Shown here: positions 51,886 to 61,342 of the stretch, piece by piece
Layout: each line of letters begins with the position of its first letter
How positions within the stretch are numbered: the first letter of the stretch is position 1
Source of the DNA: Hyphomicrobiales bacterium
GTDB lineage: Bacteria; Pseudomonadota; Alphaproteobacteria; Rhizobiales; Rhizobiaceae
NCBI GenBank assembly: GCA_900471515.1
Contig: UCFC01000019.1
Span: forward strand, 170,841-234,840
Direction: 5' to 3'
Length of the DNA stretch: 64,000 bases
Made by a program: the position numbers and the translations under genes
The notes under the pieces: generated by a model
The model's input: only the letters and a program-made list of their open reading frames with translations
What the model was told of the DNA's origin: nothing
Databases searched by the model: none

Positions 51886-54800
51886 TCATTCGGCCGCGAA
51901 GGGCGGCAGGCGCAGCACGTTGGTGTCGTTGCCGGTCTTGCGCTTGCTTTCCGGCTTCTCGATCGCGGCCAGGCGCTCCTCCAGGGCATCGATCGTGCTC
52001 TGGCTCGTCTTGAGCTCGCGGGTGAGCTCCTCGCGCGACATGGCGAGCTCTTCCTCTTCCTTCTTGCCGACGAGGCGGCCGAAGAGCCAGCCGAGCAGAC
52101 GGGAGAGGTCGTCCATGATCAGGAAGAAGGAGGGCACGACGACCAGCGACAGCACGGTCGAGACGATAATGCCGCCGATGACGGCAATCGCCATCGGTGC
52201 GCGGAAGGAGCCGCCTTCGCCGACGCCGAGCGCAGACGGCAGCATGCCCGCCGACATGGCGATCGAGGTCATGATGATCGGGCGGGCGCGCTTGCGGCCG
52301 GCTTCCACCATGGCATGAACGCGTTCCAGTCCGTGGCGCTTCATCTCGATGGCGAAATCCACCAGCAGGATGGCGTTCTTGGTGACGATGCCCATCAGCA
52401 TCAGGATGCCGATCAGCACCGGCATGGACAGCGCGTTCTGGGTGATGATCAACGCTGCCGCCACGCCGCCGATCGCAAGCGGCAGGGAGAACAGGATGGT
52501 GAAGGGCTGGATCACGTCCTTGAAGAGCAGGATCAGCACGACAAGAACCAGCAGCAGGCCCATCAGCATGGCGTTGCCGAAGCTGCCGACCAGTTCGGCC
52601 TGGACCTTGGCGTCGCCGCTTTCGGCCAGATGCACGGTCTTGGGCAGTTCCGTCTCCGCCACGATGCGCTTGAACTCGCCCGACGCCGTATCGAGCGCGG
52701 TACCGAAGGGCACGTCGGAACCGATGGCGACGACGCGGTTGCGGTTGTTGCGCTTGATCGAGCTCGGACCTTCCGAATAATCGACATCCGCGACGCTGTA
52801 GAGCGGTACGGAGGCGCCGGTCGAGGTCTTGATCTTCAGCGCCCGGATGGAGGCCAGATCGCGGCGGACATCGAGCGAGGCCTGGACGCGGATCGGGATC
52901 TGCCGGTCGTCGAGCGAGATCTTGGCAAGGTTGGCGTCGATATCGCCGATCGTGGCGACACGCACCGTCTCGGAGATCTGCTGCGGCGTGATGCCGAGGC
53001 GGGAAGCTTCGGCCATGCGCGGGCGGATCTGCAGTTCCGGCCGGGGCAGGGCGCCTTCCGAGGAGACGTTGGCAAGGATCGGCGAAGCGCGCAGCTTGGA
53101 TTCGAGCAGGCTGACCGCATCGTTCAGATCCTGCTCGTTGGTCGAGAGGAAGTTGAAGGACAGGTCGCGTTCGGCGCGGTCATTGACCTTGGAGATGCGG
53201 GCATCCGGAATGGAGCGCACGGCGGCGAAGATATCCTTCTCCACATCCCACTGCGGACGCGTGCGGCCGTGCTCTTCCATCTTCGGCACATATTGGCCGA
53301 TGATCGGCAGCCCGCCGAGGCCCTTGTTGACGAGGGTCTTGACCAGCGAATGGTCGATATTGCCGAGGATGACGCGCACGGTGGCGCGGCGCAGTTCCAG
53401 ATCGCCCTTCGGCGAAGCGCCGCCGAGGATGAAGACGCTTTCGACGCCGTCGATGCCGCGCACCGCGTCATAGATCTTGTCGGTGGTGGCGGCGGTTTCG
53501 TCGAGCGTCGCGTTCGGCGGCAGTTCGACGGAGAGAACGACGCGCGAGGAATCGTCCGGCGGCATGAAGCTGCCCGGCACCTGGCTCAGAAGCATCATCG
53601 AGCCGACCAGGAAGCCGATGGCGGCAAGCAGCGTCGTGTAGCGCCAGTACCATTTGCGGGTCGTGCCGGTGACAAGGCGCGTATAGGCCTTCATCAGCAG
53701 ACCGTCATTGTCCTGATGGTCTTCCATGCCGTCTTCGGCGCGCATCAGGTAGGCCGCCATCAGCGGCGTGACGAGACGCGCCACCATGAGCGAGAAGAAG
53801 ACGGAGAAGGCGACGGTCAGGCCGAACTGGATGAAGTACTGGCCGGCGATGCCCGGCATGAAGGAGACCGGCACGAAGACGGCGATGATGGTGAAGCTGG
53901 TGGCGATAACGGCAAGGCCGATTTCGTCGGCAGCTTCGAGTGCTGCCCGATAGGGCGTCTTGCCCATCTTGATATGGCGGGCGATATTTTCGATCTCGAC
54001 GATCGCGTCATCGACCAGAATACCGGTCGCCAGCGTCAGCGCCAGGAAGCTCACGAGGTTCAGCGAGAAGCCCATGAGGTCCATGATCCAGAAGGTCGGG
54101 ATCGCAGACAGCGGCAGTGCGACGGCGGCAATCAGCGTCGCGCGCCAGTTGCGCAGGAAGAGGAAGACCACGATGACGGCAAGGATCGAGCCTTCCACCA
54201 GCGTGTGCAGCGCCGCCTCGTAGTTGCCGTAGGTGAAGTAGACGGAATCGTCCACCATCTGGATGGCGACAGTCGGATTGGCCTTGCGTACCTCGTCGAG
54301 GCTCGCGGCCACGGTTTCGGCAACCGAGACTTCGCTGGCGCCCTTGGCGCGGAAGACGGCGAAGGTGACGGAGGGCGTGCCGTTGAAGCGCGAGAAGGAC
54401 TTCGGCTCTTCATAGGTATCGGTGATCGTGCCGAGTTCGGAGAGCTTGACGAAACGGCCGTTCGGCAGGGCGATCGAGGTGTCGGTCAGCTGGGCGACGC
54501 TGCGGGCGTCGCCCAGCGTGCGGATCGTCTGTTCGTTGCCGGCCACCTGGCCGCGGCCGGAACCGAGGTCCACGTTGGTGCCGCGCAGCTGCTGGTTCAC
54601 GTCGGCGGCGTTGATGCCGTAGGCGTTCAGCTTGTCCTGATTGAGCGAGACGCGGATTTCGCGGTCGGAGCCGCCGTAGCGGTCGATACGGCCGATGCCC
54701 GGCTGGCCCTGCAGGGCGCGCTTGATCGTGTCGTCCACGAACCAGGAGAGCTCTTCGAGCGTCATGTTCGGGGAGGAGACGGCGAAGGTCTGGATCGCCT

Positions 54801-55206
54801 GTCCTTCGACATCGACCTTGGAGACGATCGGCTCCTCGATGCCGGCAGGCAGGTCGGAGCGGATCTTGTCGATCGCGTCCTTGGTGTCCTGCACGGCCTC
54901 TGCCGTCGGCTTTTCGATGCGGAAGACGACGACGGTCTGCGACTGGCCGTCGGTCACGGTCGACTGGATTTCATCGATGCCGCTGATCGAGGCAACGGCA
55001 TCCTCGACTTCCTTCGTCACCTGCATTTCGAGCTCGGAGGGCGAGGCGCCGCTCTGGGTCACGGTGATGGAGACGACGGGAACGTCGATGTTCGGAAAAC
55101 GGGTGATCGGCAGCGCGTAGAAGGCTTGGATGCCGACAAAGAGCAGCAACGCGAAGCCGAGCAGCGGTGCGATCGGATTGCGGATCGACCAGGCGGAGAA
55201 GTTCAT
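51886..55206 (-). CDS. RND efflux pump inner-membrane transporter
   Basis: 1106 residues, HAE1/AcrB-type. Twelve transmembrane helices in two repeats, with the first after residue 10 and the core LATGILVDDAIVEIENIARH (the proton-relay Asp pair) and GIVTKNAILLVDFAIE (relay Lys) intact. Two large periplasmic loops. The C-terminal ~70 residues add a predicted coiled coil (RELKTSQSTIDALEERLAAIE), unusual for the family. It exports drugs or toxic compounds with the upstream membrane fusion protein; no outer-membrane channel gene is adjacent. Confidence 0.95.
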   Translation of the reverse strand: MNFSAWSIRNPIAPLLGFALLLFVGIQAFYALPITRFPNIDVPVVSITVTQSGASPSELEMQVTKEVEDAVASISGIDEIQSTVTDGQSQTVVVFRIEKPTAEAVQDTKDAIDKIRSDLPAGIEEPIVSKVDVEGQAIQTFAVSSPNMTLEELSWFVDDTIKRALQGQPGIGRIDRYGGSDREIRVSLNQDKLNAYGINAADVNQQLRGTNVDLGSGRGQVAGNEQTIRTLGDARSVAQLTDTSIALPNGRFVKLSELGTITDTYEEPKSFSRFNGTPSVTFAVFRAKGASEVSVAETVAASLDEVRKANPTVAIQMVDDSVYFTYGNYEAALHTLVEGSILAVIVVFLFLRNWRATLIAAVALPLSAIPTFWIMDLMGFSLNLVSFLALTLATGILVDDAIVEIENIARHIKMGKTPYRAALEAADEIGLAVIATSFTIIAVFVPVSFMPGIAGQYFIQFGLTVAFSVFFSLMVARLVTPLMAAYLMRAEDGMEDHQDNDGLLMKAYTRLVTGTTRKWYWRYTTLLAAIGFLVGSMMLLSQVPGSFMPPDDSSRVVLSVELPPNATLDETAATTDKIYDAVRGIDGVESVFILGGASPKGDLELRRATVRVILGNIDHSLVKTLVNKGLGGLPIIGQYVPKMEEHGRTRPQWDVEKDIFAAVRSIPDARISKVNDRAERDLSFNFLSTNEQDLNDAVSLLESKLRASPILANVSSEGALPRPELQIRPRMAEASRLGITPQQISETVRVATIGDIDANLAKISLDDRQIPIRVQASLDVRRDLASIRALKIKTSTGASVPLYSVADVDYSEGPSSIKRNNRNRVVAIGSDVPFGTALDTASGEFKRIVAETELPKTVHLAESGDAKVQAELVGSFGNAMLMGLLLVLVVLILLFKDVIQPFTILFSLPLAIGGVAAALIITQNALSMPVLIGILMLMGIVTKNAILLVDFAIEMKRHGLERVHAMVEAGRKRARPIIMTSIAMSAGMLPSALGVGEGGSFRAPMAIAVIGGIIVSTVLSLVVVPSFFLIMDDLSRLLGWLFGRLVGKKEEEELAMSREELTRELKTSQSTIDALEERLAAIEKPESKRKTGNDTNVLRLPPFAAE

Positions 55207-55220
55207 GGAGCTAACCTCAG

Positions 55221-56423
55221 TCAGTTCGATGCGGCGGATTCTTCCGCCACCGGAGCGATCTTGTCGCCGTCACGCACGAAGGCGCCGGCCTTGGCTACGA
55301 CCACGTCACCAGCCTTCAGGCCGCTGGTGATTTCCACAAAACCGCTATCCTGAATGCCGGTTCCAATATCCACCTGCTTGACGACGTTATTCTCCACCTT
55401 GCGGGTGAAGGAGCCGTTGCGGCTGGTGTTGACGGCTGAAAGCGGCAGGGCGAGCGCCCTGGTTTCGGCGATGATGATCTCGGCGCTGCCGTACATGCCG
55501 GCGCGGGCACCGCTTTCATCGTCGATGGCAATGTGAACGGAGCCGAGGCGGGTCGTCTGATCGACGATCGGGGCGACGAGGCGAACCTTGCCTTCGATCT
55601 TGCTGTTGCCGCCGGCGACGGTCACGATCGCCTTCTGGCCGACCTTGATCTTCTGGATGTCGGTTTCGGAGAGATCGGCAACCAGTTCGATCGCGCCGTC
55701 CTTGATGACGGTGAAGAGCGGATCGGCGTTGCCGGCGGCAATCGCGCCGATCTTGGCGTTCTTGGCCGAAACCACGCCGGCGACCGGCGTCTTCACATCC
55801 GTGCGGGCAAGCTTCAGGTCGGCATCGGCGATCTGGCTGTCGACGACCTTGAGATCGGCTTCGGCCACTTCGATCGCCTGTTCGGCGGAACTGACGCGGG
55901 CGTTCGCCGCGGCGGCAGTCGCATCGGCCTGTTCGACCGTTGCGGTGGAAACCGTGCCCTTCTTGCCCATTTCCTGGGCGCGGGCCTGCTGCTGGCGCGC
56001 CTGTTCGGCATTGGCCTGCGCTTCGGCGAGCTGGGCGCGCAGCTGGGCAAGGGTCGCTTCGCCCTTGGCCTTGGTCGCCATCATCTGGCTCTTCTCCAGA
56101 ACCAGGGCGTCGTCGTTCAGGGTCGCAAGCGTGCTGTCGGCGGTGACTTCATCGCCGACATCGACATTCAGGGCGCGGATCGACAGACCGTCCACCTGGG
56201 GCTGGATATAGACTTCCTCGATCGGCCGGACCGTGCCCGTGCCGATGACGCGGTCGACCAGCGCGCGCTCGCTCGCCGTGGTGACGACGATTGCCGGCAG
56301 GTTCTGCGGAGCCTGGGCCTGCGGCTGGCTGGCCTTGGGTTCCTGGGCGAATACGGCGGCGGCCGCAAAAGCGGCGACAAGAAAAGTGGAGGCGCGTAAT
56401 AATGCGTGCGGCTTCAGTGCCAT
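55221..56423 (-). CDS. RND efflux membrane fusion protein
   Basis: 400 residues. Periplasmic adaptor (HlyD/AcrA type): signal peptide 1-26 (AAAVFA), biotinyl-lipoyl halves around VDVGDEVTADSTLATLNDDAL and RTDVKTPVAGVVSAKNAKIGAIA, a Gln/Ala-rich coiled-coil hairpin (about 105-200), and a beta-barrel plus membrane-proximal domain. There is no lipobox Cys, so it is not lipid-anchored. 14 bases upstream of the pump gene in one operon. About 420 gene-free bases precede it, ending in the terminator of the next operon. Confidence 0.93.
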   Translation of the reverse strand: MALKPHALLRASTFLVAAFAAAAVFAQEPKASQPQAQAPQNLPAIVVTTASERALVDRVIGTGTVRPIEEVYIQPQVDGLSIRALNVDVGDEVTADSTLATLNDDALVLEKSQMMATKAKGEATLAQLRAQLAEAQANAEQARQQQARAQEMGKKGTVSTATVEQADATAAAANARVSSAEQAIEVAEADLKVVDSQIADADLKLARTDVKTPVAGVVSAKNAKIGAIAAGNADPLFTVIKDGAIELVADLSETDIQKIKVGQKAIVTVAGGNSKIEGKVRLVAPIVDQTTRLGSVHIAIDDESGARAGMYGSAEIIIAETRALALPLSAVNTSRNGSFTRKVENNVVKQVDIGTGIQDSGFVEITSGLKAGDVVVAKAGAFVRDGDKIAPVAEESAASN

Positions 56424-56840
56424 GCGTCGTCGTCCAATCTCTTGACGGGATCGGCCTCACTCACGGGTCCTCGAACAGGCTCGCGGTCGGGCGAATGCCG
56501 TCTTCCAAATCTCAGAGGTATTTACCCGCATCCCATTTGCCGGAACCTATCGTCCCTGATCCGGCAAATCCGGCTAGTACGTGGTATCGATTTGCTCCAC
56601 ATGCAAGCCCGGCAGAAAATAATTCCCCATGAGACAATATTAATCACCATTGCGGGGCTCATCAATCACCTCAGGGTTATGTGAACATGACGATGATTGA
56701 TCGGCTCCCCGATGCTTTGACGTTTGAGGCCCGACAAATGCGACAGGTGCGGGCGATTTTTTCCATCCGGCGCAAAAAACGCGCGGGAAAAGCTCCCGCG
56801 CGTCCTGTCCTGCCGGCGGCAGGCCGTTACTTGGCCGCCG
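56424..56840. other. Intergenic region upstream of the RND operon
   Basis: 417 bases: the promoter area of the efflux operon (56424-56750, moderately AT-rich near 56620-56700) and the terminator of the ABC operon. No regulator gene or clear operator is visible. Confidence 0.4.
56774..56803 (-). terminator. Terminator of the NMT1-type ABC operon
   Basis: On the minus strand ACGCGCGGGA and TCCCGCGCGT (56794-56803 / 56779-56788) form a perfect 10-bp stem with a 5-base loop, followed by TTTTTT. It lies about 38 bases after the binding-protein stop. Confidence 0.9.
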
Positions 56841-57812
56841 CTACTTGGCCGCCGCGTCGGTGATGTCGTGGGTCCAGGCGCCCGACGGCTCCTTGTTGAT
56901 GATCTTCTGGTCGAGCAGGGCCTTGGCCGTGCGGTCATAGAGCGTCGTGTCGAGCTTGCCGGTGCCGTCGCCGATCAGCTTGGCGACTTCGCCCATCATG
57001 CGCTTCTGGTGGTTCTCGTCCTGGCCGCCGGCATCGACGACGATCTCGGCCGCGTCGTCCGGGTTTTCCATGGCGTATTTCCAGCCCTTCATGGAGGCGC
57101 GCACGAACTTCACCATCTTTTCCTTGAAGGCCGGGTCCTTGAGCTTGTCTTCCATCGCATAGAGGCCGTCTTCGAGCAGGTCGTTGCCCATGGCGGTATA
57201 GTTGAAGACGGTGAGGTCTTCCGGCTTCAGGCCGGCATCGATCGCCTGCCAGTATTCGTTATAGGTCATGACCGAGATGCAGTCGGCCTGCTTCTGCAGC
57301 AGCGGCTGCACGTCGAAGCTCTGCTTCAGCACGGTCACGCCGTCAGGGCCGCCGTCGGTCTTCAGGCCGAGCTTGTTCATCCAGGCGAAGAACGGGTACT
57401 CGTTGCCGAAGAACCAGACGCCGAGCGTGTGGCCCTTGAAATCGGCCTCGGTCTTGACCGGTCCGTCCTTGCGGCAGATCATTTCCATGCCGGATTTCTG
57501 GTAGGGCTGGGCGATGTTGACGAGCGGAACGCCCTTTTCGCGGGCAACGAGCGCGCCGCCCATCCAGTCGACGATCACATCGGCGCCGCCGCCGGCGATC
57601 ACCTGTTCGGGCGCGATATCGGGGCCGCCGGGCTTGATATCCACGTCGAGGCCTTCCTCTTCGTAATAGCCCTTGTCCTTGGCGACGTAATAGCCGGCGA
57701 ACTGAGACTGCGTGACCCATTTCAGCTGCAGCGTGACCTTGTCGGCGGCCATCGCCTGGGCTGCGGCAAGCGACATGGCGCTTGCCATCATTGCAACCAT
57801 CAACTTTTTCAT
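56841..57812 (-). CDS. NMT1/THI5-like ABC substrate-binding protein
   Basis: 323 residues. Signal peptide 1-22 (AAQAMA-A). The mature part has the NMT1/THI5 (pyrimidine-precursor) fold: VTLQLKWVTQSQFAGYYVAKDKGYYEEEGLDVDIKPGGPDI, then a PEQVIAGGGADVIVDWMGGAL block. It probably binds a pyrimidine-like or thiamin-precursor-like ligand outside the inner membrane. The ATG at 57812 follows GAGGGA. The last codons (AAAK, stop) are followed by a near-exact 14-base repeat of themselves. Confidence 0.9.
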   Translation of the reverse strand: MKKLMVAMMASAMSLAAAQAMAADKVTLQLKWVTQSQFAGYYVAKDKGYYEEEGLDVDIKPGGPDIAPEQVIAGGGADVIVDWMGGALVAREKGVPLVNIAQPYQKSGMEMICRKDGPVKTEADFKGHTLGVWFFGNEYPFFAWMNKLGLKTDGGPDGVTVLKQSFDVQPLLQKQADCISVMTYNEYWQAIDAGLKPEDLTVFNYTAMGNDLLEDGLYAMEDKLKDPAFKEKMVKFVRASMKGWKYAMENPDDAAEIVVDAGGQDENHQKRMMGEVAKLIGDGTGKLDTTLYDRTAKALLDQKIINKEPSGAWTHDITDAAAK

Positions 57813-57865
57813 TTTCTTTTTCCCTCTGAAGTTATGCCCAGGCCCCTTGCAGGGCCGGGGCGCGC

Positions 57866-58993
57866 CTAACCACCACGGATAGACGGATGCCAGAAAGTCA
57901 CCGCCCTTTCGGCAAGGGCGACGACGCCATAGAAGATCGAGCCTGCAAGCGCCGCCACGGCGATCTCGGCCCAGACCATGTCGACATTCATGCGCCCCAT
58001 CTCGGTGGAGATGCGGAAGCCCATGCCGACGATCGGCGTTCCGAAGAATTCCGCAACGATGGCACCAATCATCGCCAGCGTCGAGTTGATCTTCAGTGCG
58101 TTGAAAATGAAGGGCATTGCGGCCGGAAGCCGGAGCTTTACGAGCGTCTGCCAGTAGTTCGATCCGTAGGTGCGCATCAGGTCGCGCTCCATGTTGCCGG
58201 AAGCGGCAAGGCCGGCAACCGTGTTCACCAGCATCGGGAAGAAGGTCATGATGATGACGACGGCAGCCTTCGATTGCCAGTCGAAGCCGAACCACATGAC
58301 CATGATGGGTGCGACGCCGATGATCGGCAGGGCGGAGACCATGTTGCCGATCGGCAGCAGGCCGCGGCGCAGGAAAGCGAAGCGATCGGCGAGGATGGCG
58401 ACCACGAAGCCGCTCGCGCAGCCGATGACATATCCGACGAGAACCGCCTTGAAGATCGTCTGCCTGATATCCTCGCCCAGGATCGGCAGGGAGCCCGATA
58501 TGCGCGTCCAGATCGCGCTTGGCGGCGGCAGGATGACGAAGGGGATGCCGGCTCCGCGCGAGACCGCCTCCCAGACGATGAGGATCCAGGCGCCGAAGAT
58601 CGCGGGAATCAGGAGACGCAGCAGCCATCTGCCGGCAGGCGCCGGCGGCTGGAGTTCGGACAGTTCCGTGACGCAGCGCGAGGCGAGCAGCCAGCCGGCG
58701 ACAAGCAGCAGGAAGAAGGAGGAGGTCGCGAAGCCCTCGTTGCCCGGCAATGTGGCGAGCAGCAGCCAGGCCGCGCCGTGAGCGCCGACGAAGAGGGCGG
58801 TCGCGGCGAGCGTTCTGGAAATGGGCGCGAAGGAAACCAGCGCCGCGGCAATAGCGAGCAGGGCGATCAGCGCCGATGTGGCCGATGATGGGGGCGCAGA
58901 GGCTCCCGCCGCATAGAGCGGCAACATGAACATGGCTGCGATCGTGCAGACAAGGGCGACGAGGCCCTGCCAGGAAAGTACCGCCCGCTTCAT
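57866..58993 (-). CDS. ABC transporter permease with extra N-terminal membrane domain
   Basis: 375 residues. The C-terminal ~250 are a BPD-type permease (SsuC/TauC/ThiX-like): GGGIP-like segment GAGIPFVILPPPSAIW, EAA loop around DLMRTYGSNYWQTLVKLRLPAAMPFIF. About 115 residues with four additional predicted helices precede it (LVALVCTIAAMFMLPLYAAG..., LLLATLPGNEG...). It overlaps the upstream permease gene by 4 bases (ATGA). Confidence 0.92.
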   Translation of the reverse strand: MKRAVLSWQGLVALVCTIAAMFMLPLYAAGASAPPSSATSALIALLAIAAALVSFAPISRTLAATALFVGAHGAAWLLLATLPGNEGFATSSFFLLLVAGWLLASRCVTELSELQPPAPAGRWLLRLLIPAIFGAWILIVWEAVSRGAGIPFVILPPPSAIWTRISGSLPILGEDIRQTIFKAVLVGYVIGCASGFVVAILADRFAFLRRGLLPIGNMVSALPIIGVAPIMVMWFGFDWQSKAAVVIIMTFFPMLVNTVAGLAASGNMERDLMRTYGSNYWQTLVKLRLPAAMPFIFNALKINSTLAMIGAIVAEFFGTPIVGMGFRISTEMGRMNVDMVWAEIAVAALAGSIFYGVVALAERAVTFWHPSIRGG

Positions 58994-59874
58994 GCCGGTC
59001 TCCCGCCCATTGCGCGATCGACGATCTTTCCGACGAGGCCGACGATCGTGACGAGGATGGCCGCCAGGACCGAGCCCGCGACGAGTGCGGCCCAGATATC
59101 GATCGTCTGGCTGTAATAGGAGCCGGCCAGCAGCTTCGAGCCGATGCCGGCAACGGCGCCTGTCGGCAGTTCGCCGACGATGGTGCCGACAAGGCTTGCG
59201 GCGATCGCCACCTTCATCGACGTGAAGAGGAAGGGAATGGAGGCCGGCACGCGCAGTTTCCAGAAGGTTTGCGCTGATGTCGCGTTATAGGTGCGCATCA
59301 GATCGAGATGCATGACCTCGGGCGAGCGCAGGCCCTTCACCATGCCGACAGCAACCGGGAAGAAGGAGAGATAGGTCGATATCAGCGCCTTGGGGATCAG
59401 GCCGGTAATGTTGATCGAGCCGAGCACGACGATGATCATCGGCGCCACCGCCAGGATCGGCACGGTCTGCGAGGCGATGATCCAGGGCATCAGGCTGCGG
59501 TCGAGCGCCTTGATGTGGATGATGGCGACGGCAATGACGATGCCGAGCAGCGTGCCGAAGGCGAAGCCGAGCGCGGTGGAGGAGAGGGTGACGCCCGCGT
59601 GGTAGACGAGGCTGCGATTGCTGGAGAGTTTTCTGAGGAAGGTGTTTTCGAAGACGTTCTGCGCCACCTGATGCGGCGCCGGCAGGACGGGTTTCGGCTG
59701 GGACAGCGTCTTGCCGATAAGTTCCATCGTGGTCGAGGTGACGTTGTTGCGCGTATCCATGTCGCGCTGGAACGGCGTGTTCAGGATGACGGCGGCGACA
59801 TACCAGATGGCGACGAGGACCAGCAGGATGGTGAGGACGGGGACGATCTTGTCCTTGATTGTGTCGGGTTTCAT
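58990..59874 (-). CDS. ABC transporter permease
   Basis: 294 residues, six or more transmembrane helices of the BPD (SsuC/TauC-like) class. The EAA loop is MHLDLMRTYNATSAQTFWKLRVPASIPFLF. An N-terminal stretch between helices 1 and 2 is longer than usual (residues ~33-80). It forms a heterodimer channel with the downstream permease (inference). The ATG overlaps the stop of the DUF559 gene by 4 bases. Confidence 0.92.
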   Translation of the reverse strand: MKPDTIKDKIVPVLTILLVLVAIWYVAAVILNTPFQRDMDTRNNVTSTTMELIGKTLSQPKPVLPAPHQVAQNVFENTFLRKLSSNRSLVYHAGVTLSSTALGFAFGTLLGIVIAVAIIHIKALDRSLMPWIIASQTVPILAVAPMIIVVLGSINITGLIPKALISTYLSFFPVAVGMVKGLRSPEVMHLDLMRTYNATSAQTFWKLRVPASIPFLFTSMKVAIAASLVGTIVGELPTGAVAGIGSKLLAGSYYSQTIDIWAALVAGSVLAAILVTIVGLVGKIVDRAMGGRPA

Positions 59875-60248
59875 GCGGGTTCCTTCAGGTGCGGCGCCGC
59901 ATGTTTCTGTATTTCGACGAAGACATGGTCTGGACCATCAAGCACCTGGGCATTGTCGAAACGCAGTACGGTGAAGCCTTGATCTTTCAGGAAGGCGTCG
60001 CGCGCAAGATCGTGGCGGCGACCGCCTTCGGTTTCATGGTTGTCGCCGTCGACTTCCACGATCAGGCGGGAGGAGAGCCATGCAAAATCCGCGATATAGG
60101 GACCGATCGGGGTTTCGCGACGGAAGCGGGCGCCGTAGGGGCGCAGGTCGCGCAGCATGTTCCACATGGCGGATTCTGCTTTTGTCAGTTCGCGGCGAAG
60201 TCGGCGGGCTCTTTCGCGGGTTTGGGGCCCGATGTTGGAATGTGGCAT
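59871..60248 (-). CDS. DUF559 (VSR-like endonuclease fold) protein
   Basis: 125 residues. DUF559 family with a PD-(D/E)xK-like core: ELTKAESAMWNMLRDLR, FRRETPIGPYIADFAWLSSRLIVEVDGDNHE (Asp54, Glu65, Asp67, His71), GFTVLRFDNAQVL. Related to very-short-patch repair endonucleases; real activity is unproven. The ATG at 60248 follows GGAGG. It ends overlapped by 4 bases with the permease gene, so the two are coupled. A related gene is at 63593-64000. Confidence 0.88.
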   Translation of the reverse strand: MPHSNIGPQTRERARRLRRELTKAESAMWNMLRDLRPYGARFRRETPIGPYIADFAWLSSRLIVEVDGDNHETEGGRRHDLARDAFLKDQGFTVLRFDNAQVLDGPDHVFVEIQKHAAPHLKEPA

Positions 60249-60279
60249 TCAGGCCTCCATTCCTGTTGAGGAAAAAAAA

Positions 60280-60434
60280 CCTCCCCAACCCCTCCCCACA
60301 AGGGGGAGGGGTTCAGGCGGGCGCTGCCATCTCGGCGTGCATATCTCGACCTTGCTGCCAATTGCGAACTCGGGATTGAAAGAGGAGGGTGCAGCGGGTC
60401 TGCCCCTCCCCCTTGTGGGGAGGGGTTGGGGAGG
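60280..60434. repeat. Large palindromic intergenic repeat (RIME-like)
   Basis: A 32-base element (60280-60311) recurs inverted at 60403-60434. Each arm itself contains a smaller palindrome (CCCCTCCCC-ACAA-GGGGGAGGGG). About 91 bases lie between arms. It sits between the ABC ATPase and DUF559 genes. It resembles rhizobial intergenic mosaic/REP elements and could fold into a strong RNA hairpin. Confidence 0.75.
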
Positions 60435-60462
60435 GGTCTTTGTCAAGCCCGGAGCGCTCAAT

Positions 60463-61248
60463 CTACTGCTCATAACTATGCCCCGCCCGCAGCCCCTCGC
60501 GCACGCGATGGGCGATTTCGAGAAATTCCGGCGTCTCGCGAATCTCGAGCGGGCGCTCGCTCGGCAGGGTCGAGTCGATCACGTCGGTGACGCGGCCGGG
60601 GCGCGGCGACATGACGACGATCTTGGTCGAGAGGTAGACGGCTTCGGGAATCGAGTGGGTGACGAAGCAGATCGTCTTGTTGGTGCGCGCCCAGAGTTTC
60701 AGGAGCGCGGCGTTCAGGTGGTCGCGGACGATTTCGTCCAGCGCTCCGAAAGGTTCGTCCATCAGGAGCAGGTCGGCGTCGAAGGCAAGCGCGCGGGCGA
60801 TCGAGGCGCGCTGCTGCATGCCGCCGGAAAGCTGCCAGGGGAATTTCTTCTCGAAACCTGCGAGTTCGACGAGATCGAGCGCCTCGGCGATGCGCTTCTT
60901 CTGATCGGGTCTGGAATAGCCCATGATTTCCAGCGGCAGGGCGATGTTCTTCTCGATCGTGCGCCAGGGATAAAGCGCCGGCGCCTGGAAAACATAGCCG
61001 TAGGCACGCGCCTTGCGGGCCTCTTCCGGCGTCATGCCGTTGATGGCGATTTCGCCTGACGTCGTGCGCTCGAGATCGGCGATGACGCGCAGGAAGGTCG
61101 TCTTGCCGCAGCCGGACGGGCCGATGAAGGAGACGAACTCGCCCTTGCGGATGTCGAGATTGACATCGGCGAGCGCATGAACCGCGCCGTCATTCGTCTG
61201 GTAGGTGAGACAGAGATCCTTGGCGGATACGACGGAGGGTGCTTGCAT
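60463..61248 (-). CDS. ABC transporter ATP-binding protein
   Basis: 261 residues (SsuB/TauB type). Walker A GPSGCGKTT, Q-loop YVFQAPALYPWRTIEKNI, signature LSGGMQQRASIARAL, Walker B LLLMDEPFGALDE, switch His in FVTHSIPEAVYL. It couples ATP hydrolysis to the two permeases of this importer. ATG 61248 is used, with a TTG immediately upstream. The ribosome site is poor. 95 bases from the divergent cupin. Confidence 0.93.
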   Translation of the reverse strand: MQAPSVVSAKDLCLTYQTNDGAVHALADVNLDIRKGEFVSFIGPSGCGKTTFLRVIADLERTTSGEIAINGMTPEEARKARAYGYVFQAPALYPWRTIEKNIALPLEIMGYSRPDQKKRIAEALDLVELAGFEKKFPWQLSGGMQQRASIARALAFDADLLLMDEPFGALDEIVRDHLNAALLKLWARTNKTICFVTHSIPEAVYLSTKIVVMSPRPGRVTDVIDSTLPSERPLEIRETPEFLEIAHRVREGLRAGHSYEQ

Positions 61249-61342
61249 CAATGAACCAGTCTTGTTTTCGCCGCGCCGGCGCGGTTTTCCGTGATATTAT
61301 TGCCGCCGGCCTGACCGGCAGCACAGTCCCTGGAGGAAGAGG

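Noticed and set aside
51874..55353. Very long open frame on the plus strand opposite the RND transporter
   Set aside because: Antisense shadow of a strongly conserved pump; no protein-like motifs.
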